Source: Peteryoungia wuzhouensis
GTDB taxonomy: Bacteria > Pseudomonadota > Alphaproteobacteria > Rhizobiales > Rhizobiaceae
Assembly (NCBI RefSeq): GCF_003205195.1
Contig: NZ_QJRY01000001.1
Coordinates: 744,001-808,000 of the forward strand
DNA: 64,000 bases
Reading direction: 5' to 3'
Shown: positions 1 to 8,597 of the stretch, one piece after another
Layout of the letters: every line of letters starts with the position of its first letter
How positions within the stretch are numbered: position 1 is the stretch's first letter
The notes under the pieces: generated by a model
What the model saw: only the letters and a program-made list of their open reading frames with translations
The model's database searches: none
What the model was told of the DNA's origin: nothing
Made by a program: the position numbers and the translations under genes

Positions 1-469
1 CCACATTGCCGTCCGAATCGAGGACCGCCATATGGGTGTCGGGATCATCGAAGCCGCTCATCAGGTCCCGCGCGCGCTCGGCAATGCCAAGCCGACCCTT
101 GCCAAGGGCGGGAACCGCCAGGAGGACGACGGGCTCGCCGGCGCGAATTTCGATGCGCTCGGCGGTTGCCGTGACCGGAATCTTCTGGAATCCCGATGTG
201 ACGCGCAGCATCAGGCTGCGGCTGTCGCCGGTTGCCTGCAGCTGTCGGGTGGCGGCATCGATCTGACGGAAGGTCACGTCCGCGCGATCCGGCCCCTCTT
301 CGAGGAAGTCATAAATCGAGGCCTGGCCGAAGAATCGGGCGCCCGCGCCATTGCACCACAGGACACGCTCGAGCGCCGGCGAAAACAGCACGAGAGCCTC
401 GCCCCTGGCCAGCCGGGGGCGGATCAGATCGTGCACGGCGACATCGATGAAGGGGTACTGGGCGGGCAT
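1..469 (-). CDS. cbrA: PAS-domain sensor histidine kinase, CbrA-like (N-terminal part)
   Basis: Only the first 156 codons are in the window; the gene runs off the left edge, so the kinase core is not visible. The N-terminus (MPAQYPFIDVAVHDLIRPRL, then an LVLFSPALERVLWCNGAGARF stretch) looks like the start of the rhizobial cell-cycle kinases of the PdhS/DivJ/PleC type. From memory, S. meliloti has cbrA beside a phasin gene, and the same pairing is seen here. In that family the protein feeds the DivK/CtrA pathway and influences motility and exopolysaccharide. The start is the ATG at 469. The family call rests on N-terminal similarity and position only; another PAS kinase is possible. Confidence 0.7.
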   Translation of the reverse strand, partial: MPAQYPFIDVAVHDLIRPRLARGEALVLFSPALERVLWCNGAGARFFGQASIYDFLEEGPDRADVTFRQIDAATRQLQATGDSRSLMLRVTSGFQKIPVTATAERIEIRAGEPVVLLAVPALGKGRLGIAERARDLMSGFDDPDTHMAVLDSDGNV

Positions 470-610
470 TGCTGAACCTGTCACGTCATGGCCTCGAGGG
501 CAAATTAACAGATTTTTAATAGCTAGGGAGGGGCCTTGGGTCCAGAAAGTGCGCGCTGTTTCGGTCGATAAGGTTAACCGGCCAGAATTACCCACATGCA
601 TCTTTTCTAA

Positions 611-625
611 TTGTGCGCCGCACAA
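611..625. promoter_or_regulatory. TGC/GCA palindrome upstream of the phasin promoter, candidate PhaR operator
   Basis: TTGTGCG-C-CGCACAA is a perfect 7+1+7 palindrome just upstream of the -35 box of the phasin gene. PhaR repressors of PHB-forming bacteria are known to bind TGC-rich sites near phasin promoters. Assigning this site to PhaR is inference. Confidence 0.4.
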
Positions 626-630
626 TCATG

Positions 631-659
631 TTGCAACGCACCATATTCGATGCTATATA
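631..659 (+). promoter_or_regulatory. sigma70-type promoter of the phasin gene
   Basis: TTGCAA at 631-636 and TATATA at 654-659 are separated by exactly 17 bp, a good housekeeping promoter. Transcription would start near 666, giving a leader of about 50 nt before the ATG at 717. Confidence 0.55.
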
Positions 660-716
660 GAATTCATGCATGAACGAGCGGCCTGCACGGCCCCACAAGA
701 CAAGAGGAAATACGCC

Positions 717-1157
717 ATGAATACCAAGGACATGTTCTCCTTCTCGACCTTCGATCCTTCCAAGATGCAGGAAAACTTCCGCGACTTCGCCGAAAAGGGC
801 GCCGCACAGTCGAAGGAAGCCTATGCCAAGATGAAGGCCGCAACCGAAGAAGCCACCAAGACCGTGGAAGCCACCGTGCAGACCGCCCAGGCCGGCACCG
901 TCGAACTCGGCCTCAAGGCCATCGACGCGCTGCGCACCAACACCGAGCATTCGCTCTCGCATCTCGAAGCCCTGCTCGGCGTGAAGTCGGTTGCCGAACT
1001 CTTCGAACTGCAGACCGCCTTCATCCGCAAGCAGGCTGAAGTGACGATCGAACAGGCCAAGGCGATCCAGGAAACCGCCAAGAAGGTTGCCGAATCCGTC
1101 GCCAAGCCGGGCAAGGAAGCCGCTGAAAAGGTCGCTTCGACCTTCAAGGCTGCCTGA
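717..1157 (+). CDS. phaP: Phasin family protein
   Basis: A 146-aa protein, lysine- and alanine-rich and mostly amphipathic helix, with no signal peptide. This is the normal size and character of a phasin_2 protein that coats polyhydroxybutyrate granules. The stretch from about residue 20 to 60 (ending KTVEATVQTAQAGTVELG) and the C-terminal KKVAESVAKPGKEAAEKVAS repeat-like helix are typical. An upstream in-frame extension to 351 exists but is not phasin-like. The ATG at 717 follows an AGAGGA ribosome-binding site. The gene has its own promoter and terminator and sits next to a CbrA-like kinase, as in S. meliloti, where phaP1 is at that place. Confidence 0.85.
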   Translation: MNTKDMFSFSTFDPSKMQENFRDFAEKGAAQSKEAYAKMKAATEEATKTVEATVQTAQAGTVELGLKAIDALRTNTEHSLSHLEALLGVKSVAELFELQTAFIRKQAEVTIEQAKAIQETAKKVAESVAKPGKEAAEKVASTFKAA

Positions 1158-1193
1158 TCAGGCCTCCTGACACCAGATCCTCCCAGATCAGAG

Positions 1194-1222
1194 GGGCCGG
1201 GCTTTCGAGCCTAGCCCTTTTT
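1194..1222 (+). terminator. Rho-independent terminator of the phasin gene
   Basis: GGGC-C-GGGCT, a TTCG tetraloop, AGCCT-A-GCCC and then TTTTT. The stem has one C/A mismatch. It lies 37 nt after the phasin stop codon. Confidence 0.65.
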
Positions 1223-1319
1223 CATGCCAGCCCATTTTGCATCATGCGCAGAAAGGGCTTGAAAAAAAATCTCACTGCTCGTATGTGACCCCTCGACGGC
1301 GTCAGCGACGCGGTCATGT

Positions 1320-1396
1320 GCGGTTGTAGCTCAGTTGGTTAGAGCGCAGGTTTGTGGCACCTGAGGTCGGAGGTTCGAGACCCCCCAACCGTACCA
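1320..1396 (+). tRNA. tRNA-His (anticodon GTG)
   Basis: A 77-nt cloverleaf with encoded CCA. Acceptor GCGGTTG (1320-1326) pairs with CAACCGT (1386-1392), making a G1-U72 wobble and leaving A73. The anticodon stem CAGGT/ACCTG encloses TTGTGGC, with GTG at 1354-1356. The T arm is GGAGG-TTCGAGA-CCCCC and has one A/C mismatch in the middle. There is no encoded extra G at -1 (the base before is T), which fits the known alphaproteobacterial exception to the G-1 rule for tRNA-His. Confidence 0.93.
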
Positions 1397-1446
1397 TTTT
1401 TTCATTTCTCCCAAAGATTACATTCGAAGCGGCAAAACGCTCGGCG

Positions 1447-2322
1447 TTATCCCGTCTTGCTTGGTCGACGTCCGGCCAATAGGTCCTTGTGCGCCCCGAG
1501 CAGCTTTGCCATGCGGTCAACAACGATGCGGATTTCCCGTCGATGGCGATCATCGTTGTTCATCACGATCCATTGCCGGTGACGGAGCGCGGCGATCTCT
1601 TCGCCGGTCCGCTCCAGAGTTGGATCAAGGTCACCGACAAAGCATGGCAGGATCGCCATACCGGCTCCGGCCCTGACAAGATCGAGCAGCGAGCGTGGAC
1701 GATTGGCCGTGACGACGATGCGATCCGGCTTATTTTGATGCGGCCAGCGCAGATAGTTTGAGACTGCATTTTCCGTATCCACAGCCAGCCACGGCTCGGC
1801 ACCGATCCAATCACGATTGCGGGCGCGATAGACGGCATAGGCCACCTCGCCTGCGGCGACTGAGGCGAGGTTTGGCTCCTCCGGCTCGAAGGCGCGGATG
1901 CCGATATCGCTTTCACGATGGGCGAGACGGGCCCTTTGCTCGGCAACGTTCATATCGATACGAAAAGCATCTCGCTCCGTACGGATCGCGTGCATGTTCT
2001 GTGCTACCAGCCAGGCGATCCAGGTGCCGAGGCTGATGCGCACCAGCGCCTGCCCGCCGGTTCCCCGCCTCCATTCCTCTACCTTACGGCTCGCCGCCTC
2101 CAGTTCGGACAATTGCTCCAGCAATTGGCCACCGTCCAGGGTCAGCCGATACCCGGTCTGGCTGCGCAGGAAGAGTTCGCGGCCCAACCGCTGCTCCAGT
2201 TCGACCATGCGCCGCCCCAGCGTGGCGGGGCTGAGGCCCGTGGCGTCAGCGGCAGCGGTCAAGCCGCCCTGGCGGGCGATCACGATGAACAGCTGATAGG
2301 CATCCCAGGCTATGTCTTTCAT
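1447..2322 (-). CDS. LysR-family transcriptional regulator
   Basis: A 291-aa protein of normal length for the family. The winged helix-turn-helix is at residues 8-65 (AYQLFIVIARQGGLTAAADA, then GLSPATLGRRMVELEQRLG), followed by a LysR substrate-binding domain. The effector is not recognisable. It is divergent from a 76-aa ORF at 2413 across about 90 bp. A perfect 12-bp inverted repeat (2311-2336) covers its own start codon and could serve for autoregulation. The start ATG at 2322 lies inside that repeat. Confidence 0.85.
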   Translation of the reverse strand: MKDIAWDAYQLFIVIARQGGLTAAADATGLSPATLGRRMVELEQRLGRELFLRSQTGYRLTLDGGQLLEQLSELEAASRKVEEWRRGTGGQALVRISLGTWIAWLVAQNMHAIRTERDAFRIDMNVAEQRARLAHRESDIGIRAFEPEEPNLASVAAGEVAYAVYRARNRDWIGAEPWLAVDTENAVSNYLRWPHQNKPDRIVVTANRPRSLLDLVRAGAGMAILPCFVGDLDPTLERTGEEIAALRHRQWIVMNNDDRHRREIRIVVDRMAKLLGAHKDLLAGRRPSKTG

Positions 2323-2336
2323 GAATGAAAGACATA
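2311..2336. promoter_or_regulatory. Perfect 12-bp inverted repeat over the LysR start codon
   Basis: TATGTCTTTCAT at 2311-2322 and ATGAAAGACATA at 2325-2336 are exact reverse complements separated by GA. The left arm contains the initiation codon of the regulator on the minus strand. It may be an operator for autoregulation, or a hairpin occluding the start. Confidence 0.5.
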
Positions 2337-2412
2337 ATGCATTCCTTCATGTTTATACAGCCAATTTTGATGAGTAACCTCTCCCCAGGTCCAGACTTGA
2401 AGGAGATCTCTC

Positions 2413-2643
2413 ATGCTTGAGCCCCACATGATCCTTGCCATCCTGTCGCTGCAGAAGACCTGCGAGCGACCCTCAGGCCGGAAAGAGGAAGACGCCTTCT
2501 ACCAGCGGTATCGGGAACCGATTTATCGGCGCTTTTATCAAAGATGGATTCGGCTTTCCAAACGTCTTCTGGGCCACCGTCAGCCGCGCGAGGCGGCACT
2601 GACCAGCGATCATCCTGTCCCGGCATTCGAGCCATGCCGCTGA
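2413..2643 (+). CDS. Small basic protein of unknown function, divergent from the LysR gene
   Basis: A 76-aa protein, rich in Arg and aromatic residues around 30-55 (YREPIYRRFYQRWIRLSKRL). I recognise no family. It is judged real because an AAGGAG ribosome-binding site precedes the ATG at proper spacing and because a strong hairpin (2649-2679) begins right after its stop. Placement opposite a LysR gene makes it a plausible regulatory target. It could instead be a chance ORF in the LysR upstream region. Confidence 0.5.
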   Translation: MLEPHMILAILSLQKTCERPSGRKEEDAFYQRYREPIYRRFYQRWIRLSKRLLGHRQPREAALTSDHPVPAFEPCR

Positions 2644-2648
2644 ATGCG

Positions 2649-2679
2649 GAAGAGCCCAGTGGGACGCACTGGGCTCTTC
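2649..2679. terminator. Bidirectional hairpin terminator between the small ORF and the chemoreceptor gene
   Basis: GAAGAGCCCAGTG, a GGACG loop and CACTGGGCTCTTC form a perfect 13-bp stem. It is followed by AATTTCTGTCT on the plus strand and sits between two converging genes. Confidence 0.65.
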
Positions 2680-2703
2680 AATTTCTGTCTCTGAATGGCT
2701 CGA

Positions 2704-5229
2704 TCAAGCCGCCCGAACCGTGCCCTGCCCGCGATCCGCCTCGATGCGGAACTGCTGGAGGAGATCGCGCAGGGCATCGGTCTGCAGCGACAGATCCTGC
2801 GTGGCGGCGGTTGCTTCTTCCACCATGGCGGCGTTTTGCTGGGTCATCTGGTCCATGCGGTTGACGGCGCCGTTGACTTCCTGCAGCGCGCCGGACTGTT
2901 CGCGGCTTGCCGAGGCGATCTTTTCCACGTGGTCGCTGATCGCTGATATCTGCGAGCCAATGCGCGACAGCACCTCGCCGGTCTGCTGGACATGGGTCGA
3001 GCCGCTTGCCACTTCCGCAGCCGAGCGGTTGATCAGGCCCTTGATCTCCTTCGCCGCATTGGCCGAGCGCTGGGCGAGCTCGCGGACTTCCTGGGCAACC
3101 ACCGCAAACCCCTTGCCGGCTTCACCGGCACGGGCGGCTTCGACACCGGCGTTGAGGGCTAGGAGGTTCGTCTGGAAGGCGATTTCGTCGATCACGCCGA
3201 TGATGTTCGAGATCTGACGCGAGGCATCCTCGATCCGGCCCATGGCCGAAATCGCACTGCCAACGACGACGGCGGATTCGTCGGCATTCTTCTTGGCTTC
3301 CCGCACGACGCCGTTCACTTCTTCCGCACGTTCCGAAGAGGAGCGAACGGCGACGGTGATTTCGTCGACGGCGGCGGCCGTCTCCTCAAGCGAAGCGGCC
3401 TGCTGTTCGGTGCGGCGGGCGAGATCCAAGGCGGACTGCGCCATCTGACGGCCATTGTTCTGGATCTGGTCCACATTGCCGGAGATCTGGTGCATGGTGT
3501 CACGCAGGCGGGCAAGCGACAGATTGAAGTCATTGCGCAACTGCTCAAGACGACCGTGGAAGCGGCCCTCGATCTCGAAGGAGATGTCGCCGACAGCGAG
3601 GCGCTCCAATGCCTGGGCAAGCTTGCCGACGGCATGGTCGATCTGCTGGTCGAGGGCCTGCTTGTCTTCGTCGTTGCGGCGGCGTTCGGCCTCTGCTTCC
3701 TGCTGCTCGCGTTGACGCTCGGATTCGATCTCGAGCTTGGTGCGGGCGTTGGTCTTGAAGACCGCCAATGCGCGGGCCATCGCGCCGATCTCGTCGCCGC
3801 GTCTGTCGCCGGCAATGCCGGCTTCGAGGTCTCCCTCGGCCAGACGCTGCATGGTGGCGGTGATCCGGGCAATCGGCCGCTGCAACGTCAGCACCAGCGC
3901 AAAGCCGCCGATGATGGCGAGGATCACGCCGGCAATGGTGGTGCCAATGGACAGGCGATTGGCTTCCTGGCGCTCGGTGCCGGCGGCATCCTTCTGCAGA
4001 TCTGCAAACGAGGTGAGCGACGCCCAGATCGCATCCATGGTGCGGCTGGCATCGGCGAAGCTCTCGGCGCGGGCGCCGCTGGTCTTGACCAAAGTTTCCG
4101 AGTCTGATGTCAGCGAGGCCAGAAGCGGCTGGATTGCGCCTGCCAGGCTGTCGTAGAAGGCCTTGTCGGCAATGCTGCCGCCGAGCACGACGAGGTTGTC
4201 GCTGACCAGCTTGATCTGGCGCAGCAGCGGCTCGCGGGCCTTGTCGTCCTTGACGTTGAGGAAGTTGGCAGCGACCAGGCGCAGGTCATAGACGTCCGCC
4301 ACCAGCATGCGGCTGCCAGCCTGCACATCGTCGGCCTGGACAGCACCCGTTTCGACAGCCGCAAACTTCTCGACCGATGACGCGTATTTCTCCTTCGCGC
4401 CCTGATCCAGCGTCGTGGCAAAGCCCCGGAAACGGGCCGTGATGGAGCCGAGTTTGCGACCGGCCTCCAGGCTGGTGTCGCCGGTTGCGATCTCGGTCTT
4501 CAGTTCGCCGATGGCAACCTGGAACTCCTTGGCCATGGGCTTTTGTTTGGCGGGCAGCGCGTTGGCGATCTTGCGCTGGGTCTTCACCAGTTCGGGAAGC
4601 TGCTTCTGCAGATAGGGGATCTGCGCCTCGGGCAGGCCGGCTGCAAAATAGCCGCGGACAAATTCGGCAAGCTGGGTGGCCGCAGCGGAGAGACGATCGG
4701 CTTCGCGAAGGGCCGCCTTGGCGTCAGCTTCGCCACTGACGACCGCGCGCTGCAGTTTCTGCGCTTCGTCGCCAACGCGGATCTGCTGCGCCATCAGGCC
4801 CTTCAGATGCTCCTGAATGGCGGTGGCGGTCTGAACCTCCGCCTGATGCAACTGCCAGAGGGCAGCGATCTTCTGGTTGATCGCGCCGGTGCCGGCGATC
4901 GCTTCGTCGAGGAAGTTGCGGCCCATGCCGCCTTCGCCGATCTCGGCGATATTGTCCTTCAGCGTCGCCTGCTGGGCGTCGAGTTGGGAGACGACGGCGG
5001 TGCGGGTTTCATCCGAGGTCTCGTTGAGGAACCGGGTCATGGCCGCGTTCACACTGCGAAAGCCGTTCAGCGAGCGCATCGTGCCGTTGGAAATCTCCAT
5101 CCGCTGCTGCAGCAGTCCCGACGCGTAAAGCCCCATCAGACCGACGGCGGTTATCGACAGCACAAAGGGAAGCACGAAGGCCATGACCTTCGTCGAAATC
5201 GAAAATCGGGACAAAATATGATCGATCAA
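2704..5229 (-). CDS. Methyl-accepting chemotaxis protein with large periplasmic domain
   Basis: An 841-aa receptor. TM1 is at about 15-40, followed by a long helical periplasmic domain of nearly 390 residues, TM2 at about 427-450, a HAMP domain ([20 protein letters not shown]), a second HAMP-like segment near 535-580 ([20 protein letters not shown]), and the MCP signalling hairpin. The conserved tip ([20 protein letters not shown]) is near 677-720. The ligand is unknown. There is no C-terminal WxxF pentapeptide. The best start is TTG at 5229, with GGAGGA upstream and TM1 soon after; an upstream in-frame TTG at 5277 has no ribosome-binding site. It is monocistronic and convergent with the small ORF. 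Confidence 0.93.
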   Translation of the reverse strand: MIDHILSRFSISTKVMAFVLPFVLSITAVGLMGLYASGLLQQRMEISNGTMRSLNGFRSVNAAMTRFLNETSDETRTAVVSQLDAQQATLKDNIAEIGEGGMGRNFLDEAIAGTGAINQKIAALWQLHQAEVQTATAIQEHLKGLMAQQIRVGDEAQKLQRAVVSGEADAKAALREADRLSAAATQLAEFVRGYFAAGLPEAQIPYLQKQLPELVKTQRKIANALPAKQKPMAKEFQVAIGELKTEIATGDTSLEAGRKLGSITARFRGFATTLDQGAKEKYASSVEKFAAVETGAVQADDVQAGSRMLVADVYDLRLVAANFLNVKDDKAREPLLRQIKLVSDNLVVLGGSIADKAFYDSLAGAIQPLLASLTSDSETLVKTSGARAESFADASRTMDAIWASLTSFADLQKDAAGTERQEANRLSIGTTIAGVILAIIGGFALVLTLQRPIARITATMQRLAEGDLEAGIAGDRRGDEIGAMARALAVFKTNARTKLEIESERQREQQEAEAERRRNDEDKQALDQQIDHAVGKLAQALERLAVGDISFEIEGRFHGRLEQLRNDFNLSLARLRDTMHQISGNVDQIQNNGRQMAQSALDLARRTEQQAASLEETAAAVDEITVAVRSSSERAEEVNGVVREAKKNADESAVVVGSAISAMGRIEDASRQISNIIGVIDEIAFQTNLLALNAGVEAARAGEAGKGFAVVAQEVRELAQRSANAAKEIKGLINRSAAEVASGSTHVQQTGEVLSRIGSQISAISDHVEKIASASREQSGALQEVNGAVNRMDQMTQQNAAMVEEATAATQDLSLQTDALRDLLQQFRIEADRGQGTVRAA

Positions 5230-5521
5230 AACGCGTCCTCCACGCAAGAGGAGACAGGCTCCTCCGAAACATTCCAAGTCTGCGCAGACAGGATCCGCGC
5301 CGACAGTCCTCCACTCCGAGGATCAGAATGACCGGAAAAGTATCAAGGCGAGGTTAAGCGCTTAATCCGAGGAACTGCGGGGCCGACTGTTCTTGTTCCA
5401 GGCCGGAGCAAGGATACCGCCTATCGGGCGGCACCATCGGGTCTTGCGCGTCATGCGGGGCGCATGCGGAGGCGAAGCCAGGGGCGACAGACCCGTTCAC
5501 CTCAATCGCGTGGGGATATGG

Positions 5522-5674
5522 TCAACCGAGGAGATAGCTGGTCGCGAGAGTTGCCAGCATGCTTGCGGCAAACAGGCTGCTGATCAGCAGCGCCCGGAGG
5601 GTGTTTCGCTCTTCGTCCTGCCGGCGGGTGACGGCGATGGCAATGGCGCGGGGCTTGCGGTTCTCAGGGGTCAT
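5522..5674 (-). CDS. Small single-pass membrane protein, unknown function
   Basis: A 50-aa protein with a basic N-terminus (TPENRKPRAIAIAVTRRQDE) and one hydrophobic segment (LRALLISSLFAASMLATLAT) ending in YLLG. The ATG at 5674 has AAGGA 8 nt upstream; an in-frame longer form to 5710 has weaker support. I recognise no family. It stands alone between the chemoreceptor and the flavoprotein gene. Confidence 0.4.
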   Translation of the reverse strand: MTPENRKPRAIAIAVTRRQDEERNTLRALLISSLFAASMLATLATSYLLG

Positions 5675-5843
5675 CAATGCAATCCTTGAAAAGGTCCGTG
5701 ACGAGAACATGCCTGTTTGGCTGCCGGCCTGACGTCATGTCGCGGCTTATCTCCTGCCGCGCCGGCATTCTGTCAGGATGGCCGACGCATGTTAACAAGT
5801 CCTGAATTACAATGCAAAGCTTGCCTGTAACCGGCGAAAAGCA

Positions 5844-7025
5844 TCAGACGCTTTCGCCGGCCGCATGCCCCGATGCCCAGGCCCACTGAAAATTGTAGCC
5901 GCCGAGCCAGCCCGTCACGTCGACGCATTCGCCGATGAAGAAGAGGCCGGGCACGTCCTTCGCTTGCATGCTGCGGCTGTCGAGCTTTCGGGTGTCGATA
6001 CCGCCCAAGGTCACCTCGGCCGTGCGATAGCCCTCGGAGCCTGCCGGCTTCAGGCGCCAGCCACGGATCTGATCGGCCAGCGCGACGAGCGCTTTGTCCG
6101 GGAGATCGGCGAGCGGACGTTCCAGCTTGTGCGTCTCGGCAAGGTATTGTGCCAGGCGCTTGGGCAGGTGCTGGGCCAGCACCGTCTGCACCTGCTGGCG
6201 CCCGTTGTCGCGTTTGGCAGATTTCAGGATCTCGGCAAAATCGCGGTCCGGCTCCAGCGACATGACAATCTCGTCGCCCTCCCGCCAGTAGCTCGAGATC
6301 TGCAGGATGGCCGGGCCTGAGAGACCGCGATGGGTGAACAGCATGGCCTCACGGAAATGCGTCTTGCCATGGGCGATATCGGCCTCGACGGCGACACCGG
6401 CGAGATCGGACAGGGAAGACAGCAGGTTGGGTTCCAGCGTCAGCGGCACGAGCGCGGGCCTCGTCTCCGTCACGGAGAGGCCGAACTGCTCGGCGATGCG
6501 ATAGGCAAATCCGGTCGCGGCCATCTTGGGGATCGACTTGCCGCCGGAGGCGATCACCAGATTGCGGGCAAGGACCGTGCCGTCGCTCGTCTGCAGACGG
6601 AAACCATCAAGGTTCTTCGCGACATCAGAGATTTCGCAGGACAGTTTCAGTTCGACATGGGCCGCGCGCATCTCGTCGAGCAGCATGCGGATGATGTCCC
6701 TGGCGCTGTCGTCGCAGAAGAGCTGGCCGAGCGTCTTTTCATGCCAGGCGATCTTGTGGCGGTCGACCAGCGCGATGAAATCGGAAGGCGTGTAGCGGGC
6801 GAGCGCCGATTTGGCGAAATGCGGATTTTCGGAGATGTAGTTCTTCGGACCCGCATGGATATTGGTAAAGTTGCAGCGCCCGCCGCCGGAGATGCGGATC
6901 TTCTCGCCCGGTGCTTTCGCATGATCGAGCACGACGACGGAGCGGCCGCGCCTTCCGGCGGTGAAAGCCGCCATCATGCCGGCAGCTCCGGCTCCGATGA
7001 TGGCGACGTCATAGGTCATGGCCAT
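5844..7025 (-). CDS. NAD(P)/FAD-dependent oxidoreductase, HI0933/BaiN family
   Basis: A 393-aa flavoprotein. The N-terminal dinucleotide-binding motif is IIGAGAAGMMAAFTAGRRG, followed by GEKIRISGGGRCNFTN, the signature of the HI0933/YhiN/BaiN family. The C-terminus carries the usual FAD-binding end (GLFFIGECVDVTGWLGGYNF and a WAWASGHAAG tail). The family is named after a bile-acid reductase, but in most bacteria the substrate is unknown, so no specific reaction is claimed. It starts with ATG at 7025 (or 7019) and is divergent from the glutamine-synthetase-like gene. Confidence 0.88.
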   Translation of the reverse strand: MAMTYDVAIIGAGAAGMMAAFTAGRRGRSVVVLDHAKAPGEKIRISGGGRCNFTNIHAGPKNYISENPHFAKSALARYTPSDFIALVDRHKIAWHEKTLGQLFCDDSARDIIRMLLDEMRAAHVELKLSCEISDVAKNLDGFRLQTSDGTVLARNLVIASGGKSIPKMAATGFAYRIAEQFGLSVTETRPALVPLTLEPNLLSSLSDLAGVAVEADIAHGKTHFREAMLFTHRGLSGPAILQISSYWREGDEIVMSLEPDRDFAEILKSAKRDNGRQQVQTVLAQHLPKRLAQYLAETHKLERPLADLPDKALVALADQIRGWRLKPAGSEGYRTAEVTLGGIDTRKLDSRSMQAKDVPGLFFIGECVDVTGWLGGYNFQWAWASGHAAGESV

Positions 7026-7147
7026 GCCGCTTCTCCTGTCAGCTCCGCGCCTGTCTCGGCAAACTTTTGATCAAAGTCAACGCTCCCCCCTCGCCATTGA
7101 GGAAAGTCTGGTTATGATGGAACCCATCAACAACCAACCGGTGAGAC

Positions 7148-8584
7148 ATGCCTCCGAAGAAGCCCATGCAGAGACCCCTCAACGTCACATCCAAGAAGAC
7201 GAGCGTTCCGCCGGACCCTGGATCGAAGCGTGGCGTCTCGAGCTGGAAGGAGGCGGCCAACTGGCTGAGGGCGCGTGGCATCGAGGACATCGAATGCATC
7301 ACGCCAGACCTTGCCGGCGTGCCGCGCGGCAAGATGATGCCGTCGTCGAAGTTCACCTCGAACACGTCGCTGGCCCTCCCCTCCGCGATCTACCGCCATA
7401 CGATTTCCGGCGAGTATCCGGATGAGACGGAGAATTTCCGTTATGAGCCGCGCGACAGCGATCTGAAGCTGCTGCCCGACCTTTCCACGCTGGCGGTCGT
7501 CCCGTGGGAAACGGACCCGACCGCCCAGGTGATCTGCGACATCGTCGATTCCGACGGCGAGAACGTATCCTACACACCGCGCAACGTCTTGAAGAACGTT
7601 CTTCGTCTCTACGAAGAAAAGGGCTGGAAACCGGTCGTCGCGCCGGAGATCGAGTTCTACCTCGTCGCGATGAACGATGATCCGGACTATCCGCTGCATC
7701 CGCCGAAAGGTCGGTCCGGCCGTTCGATCGTCGGAGGCCAGGGCTATTCGATTGCCGGGATCAACGAATTCGACGAGTTGATCGACGACATCTACCACTT
7801 CTCGGAAAAGCAGGGGCTGGAGATCGACACCCTGATCCACGAGGAAGGTCCCGCCCAGCTCGAAATCAACCTGCGCCACGGCAATCCGATCGAACTTGCC
7901 GACCAGGTGTTCATGTTCAAGCGCACGATCCGCGAGGCGGCGCTGAAGCATGGCATCTACGCCACCTTCATGGCCAAGCCGATGCAGGGCCAGCCGGGTT
8001 CGGCGATGCACATCCACCAGTCGGTGGTCGACATCAAGACGGGCAAAAACGTCTTCTCGAAGCCGGACGGGTCGGCCTCGCCGGAGTTCTTCCACTTCAT
8101 CGGCGGCATGCAGAAATATGTGCCGAGCGCGCTGGCGATGCTGGCACCTTACGTGAACTCCTATCGCCGGCTGACGCCCGACATGGCGGCTCCGGTCAAC
8201 AATGCCTGGGGTTACGACAACCGGACGACAGCCTTCCGCGTGCCGGTGTCCGATGCTGCCGCGCGGCGCGTGGAGAACCGGCTCCCGAGTTCGGATGCAA
8301 ACCCCTATCTCGCGCTCGCGGCTTCACTCGCCTGCGGCTATCTCGGCATCGTCAAGGAGATCGAACCGACGGCTGCCGCCGAAGGATCGGAGAACGAGGG
8401 ATCGGTCGACTTGCCGCGCGGTCTCCTGGAAGCGGTGTCCCTGATGGAAAGCCAGGCTGATTTCCACGACGTCTTCGGTCGAGAGTTCATCGGGCTCTAT
8501 GCCGGGGTCAAACGCGGCGAATTCGAAACCTTCATGCAGGTTATCAGCCCGTGGGAACGCGAATTCCTCCTGCTTAACGTGTGA
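7148..8584 (+). CDS. Glutamine synthetase family protein, probable gamma-glutamyl-amine (PuuA-like) ligase
   Basis: A 478-aa protein with the glutamine synthetase beta-Grasp and catalytic domains. Visible active-site segments are EIEFYLV, the GPAQLEINL metal-binding strand, GSAMHIHQSV, and NNAWGYDNRTTAFRVP with substrate and ATP contacts. It lacks the length and adenylylation region of GSI. The next gene is a PuuB/OrdL-type oxidase 13 bp downstream, the usual pairing for gamma-glutamylputrescine formation and oxidation. Ethanolamine or another amine is also possible, since PuuC and PuuD are not nearby. The start ATG at 7148 has GGTGAG upstream; a second ATG lies at 7169. Confidence 0.85.
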   Translation: MPPKKPMQRPLNVTSKKTSVPPDPGSKRGVSSWKEAANWLRARGIEDIECITPDLAGVPRGKMMPSSKFTSNTSLALPSAIYRHTISGEYPDETENFRYEPRDSDLKLLPDLSTLAVVPWETDPTAQVICDIVDSDGENVSYTPRNVLKNVLRLYEEKGWKPVVAPEIEFYLVAMNDDPDYPLHPPKGRSGRSIVGGQGYSIAGINEFDELIDDIYHFSEKQGLEIDTLIHEEGPAQLEINLRHGNPIELADQVFMFKRTIREAALKHGIYATFMAKPMQGQPGSAMHIHQSVVDIKTGKNVFSKPDGSASPEFFHFIGGMQKYVPSALAMLAPYVNSYRRLTPDMAAPVNNAWGYDNRTTAFRVPVSDAAARRVENRLPSSDANPYLALAASLACGYLGIVKEIEPTAAAEGSENEGSVDLPRGLLEAVSLMESQADFHDVFGREFIGLYAGVKRGEFETFMQVISPWEREFLLLNV

Positions 8585-8597
8585 GGGAGTTGGCCCC

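Noticed and set aside
7061-7077. TTTGATCAAA palindrome between the flavoprotein and glutamine-synthetase-like genes as an FNR/FixK box
   Set aside because: The FNR/FixK consensus TTGAT-N4-ATCAA needs a four-base spacer, which is absent; the palindrome is too short to assign.
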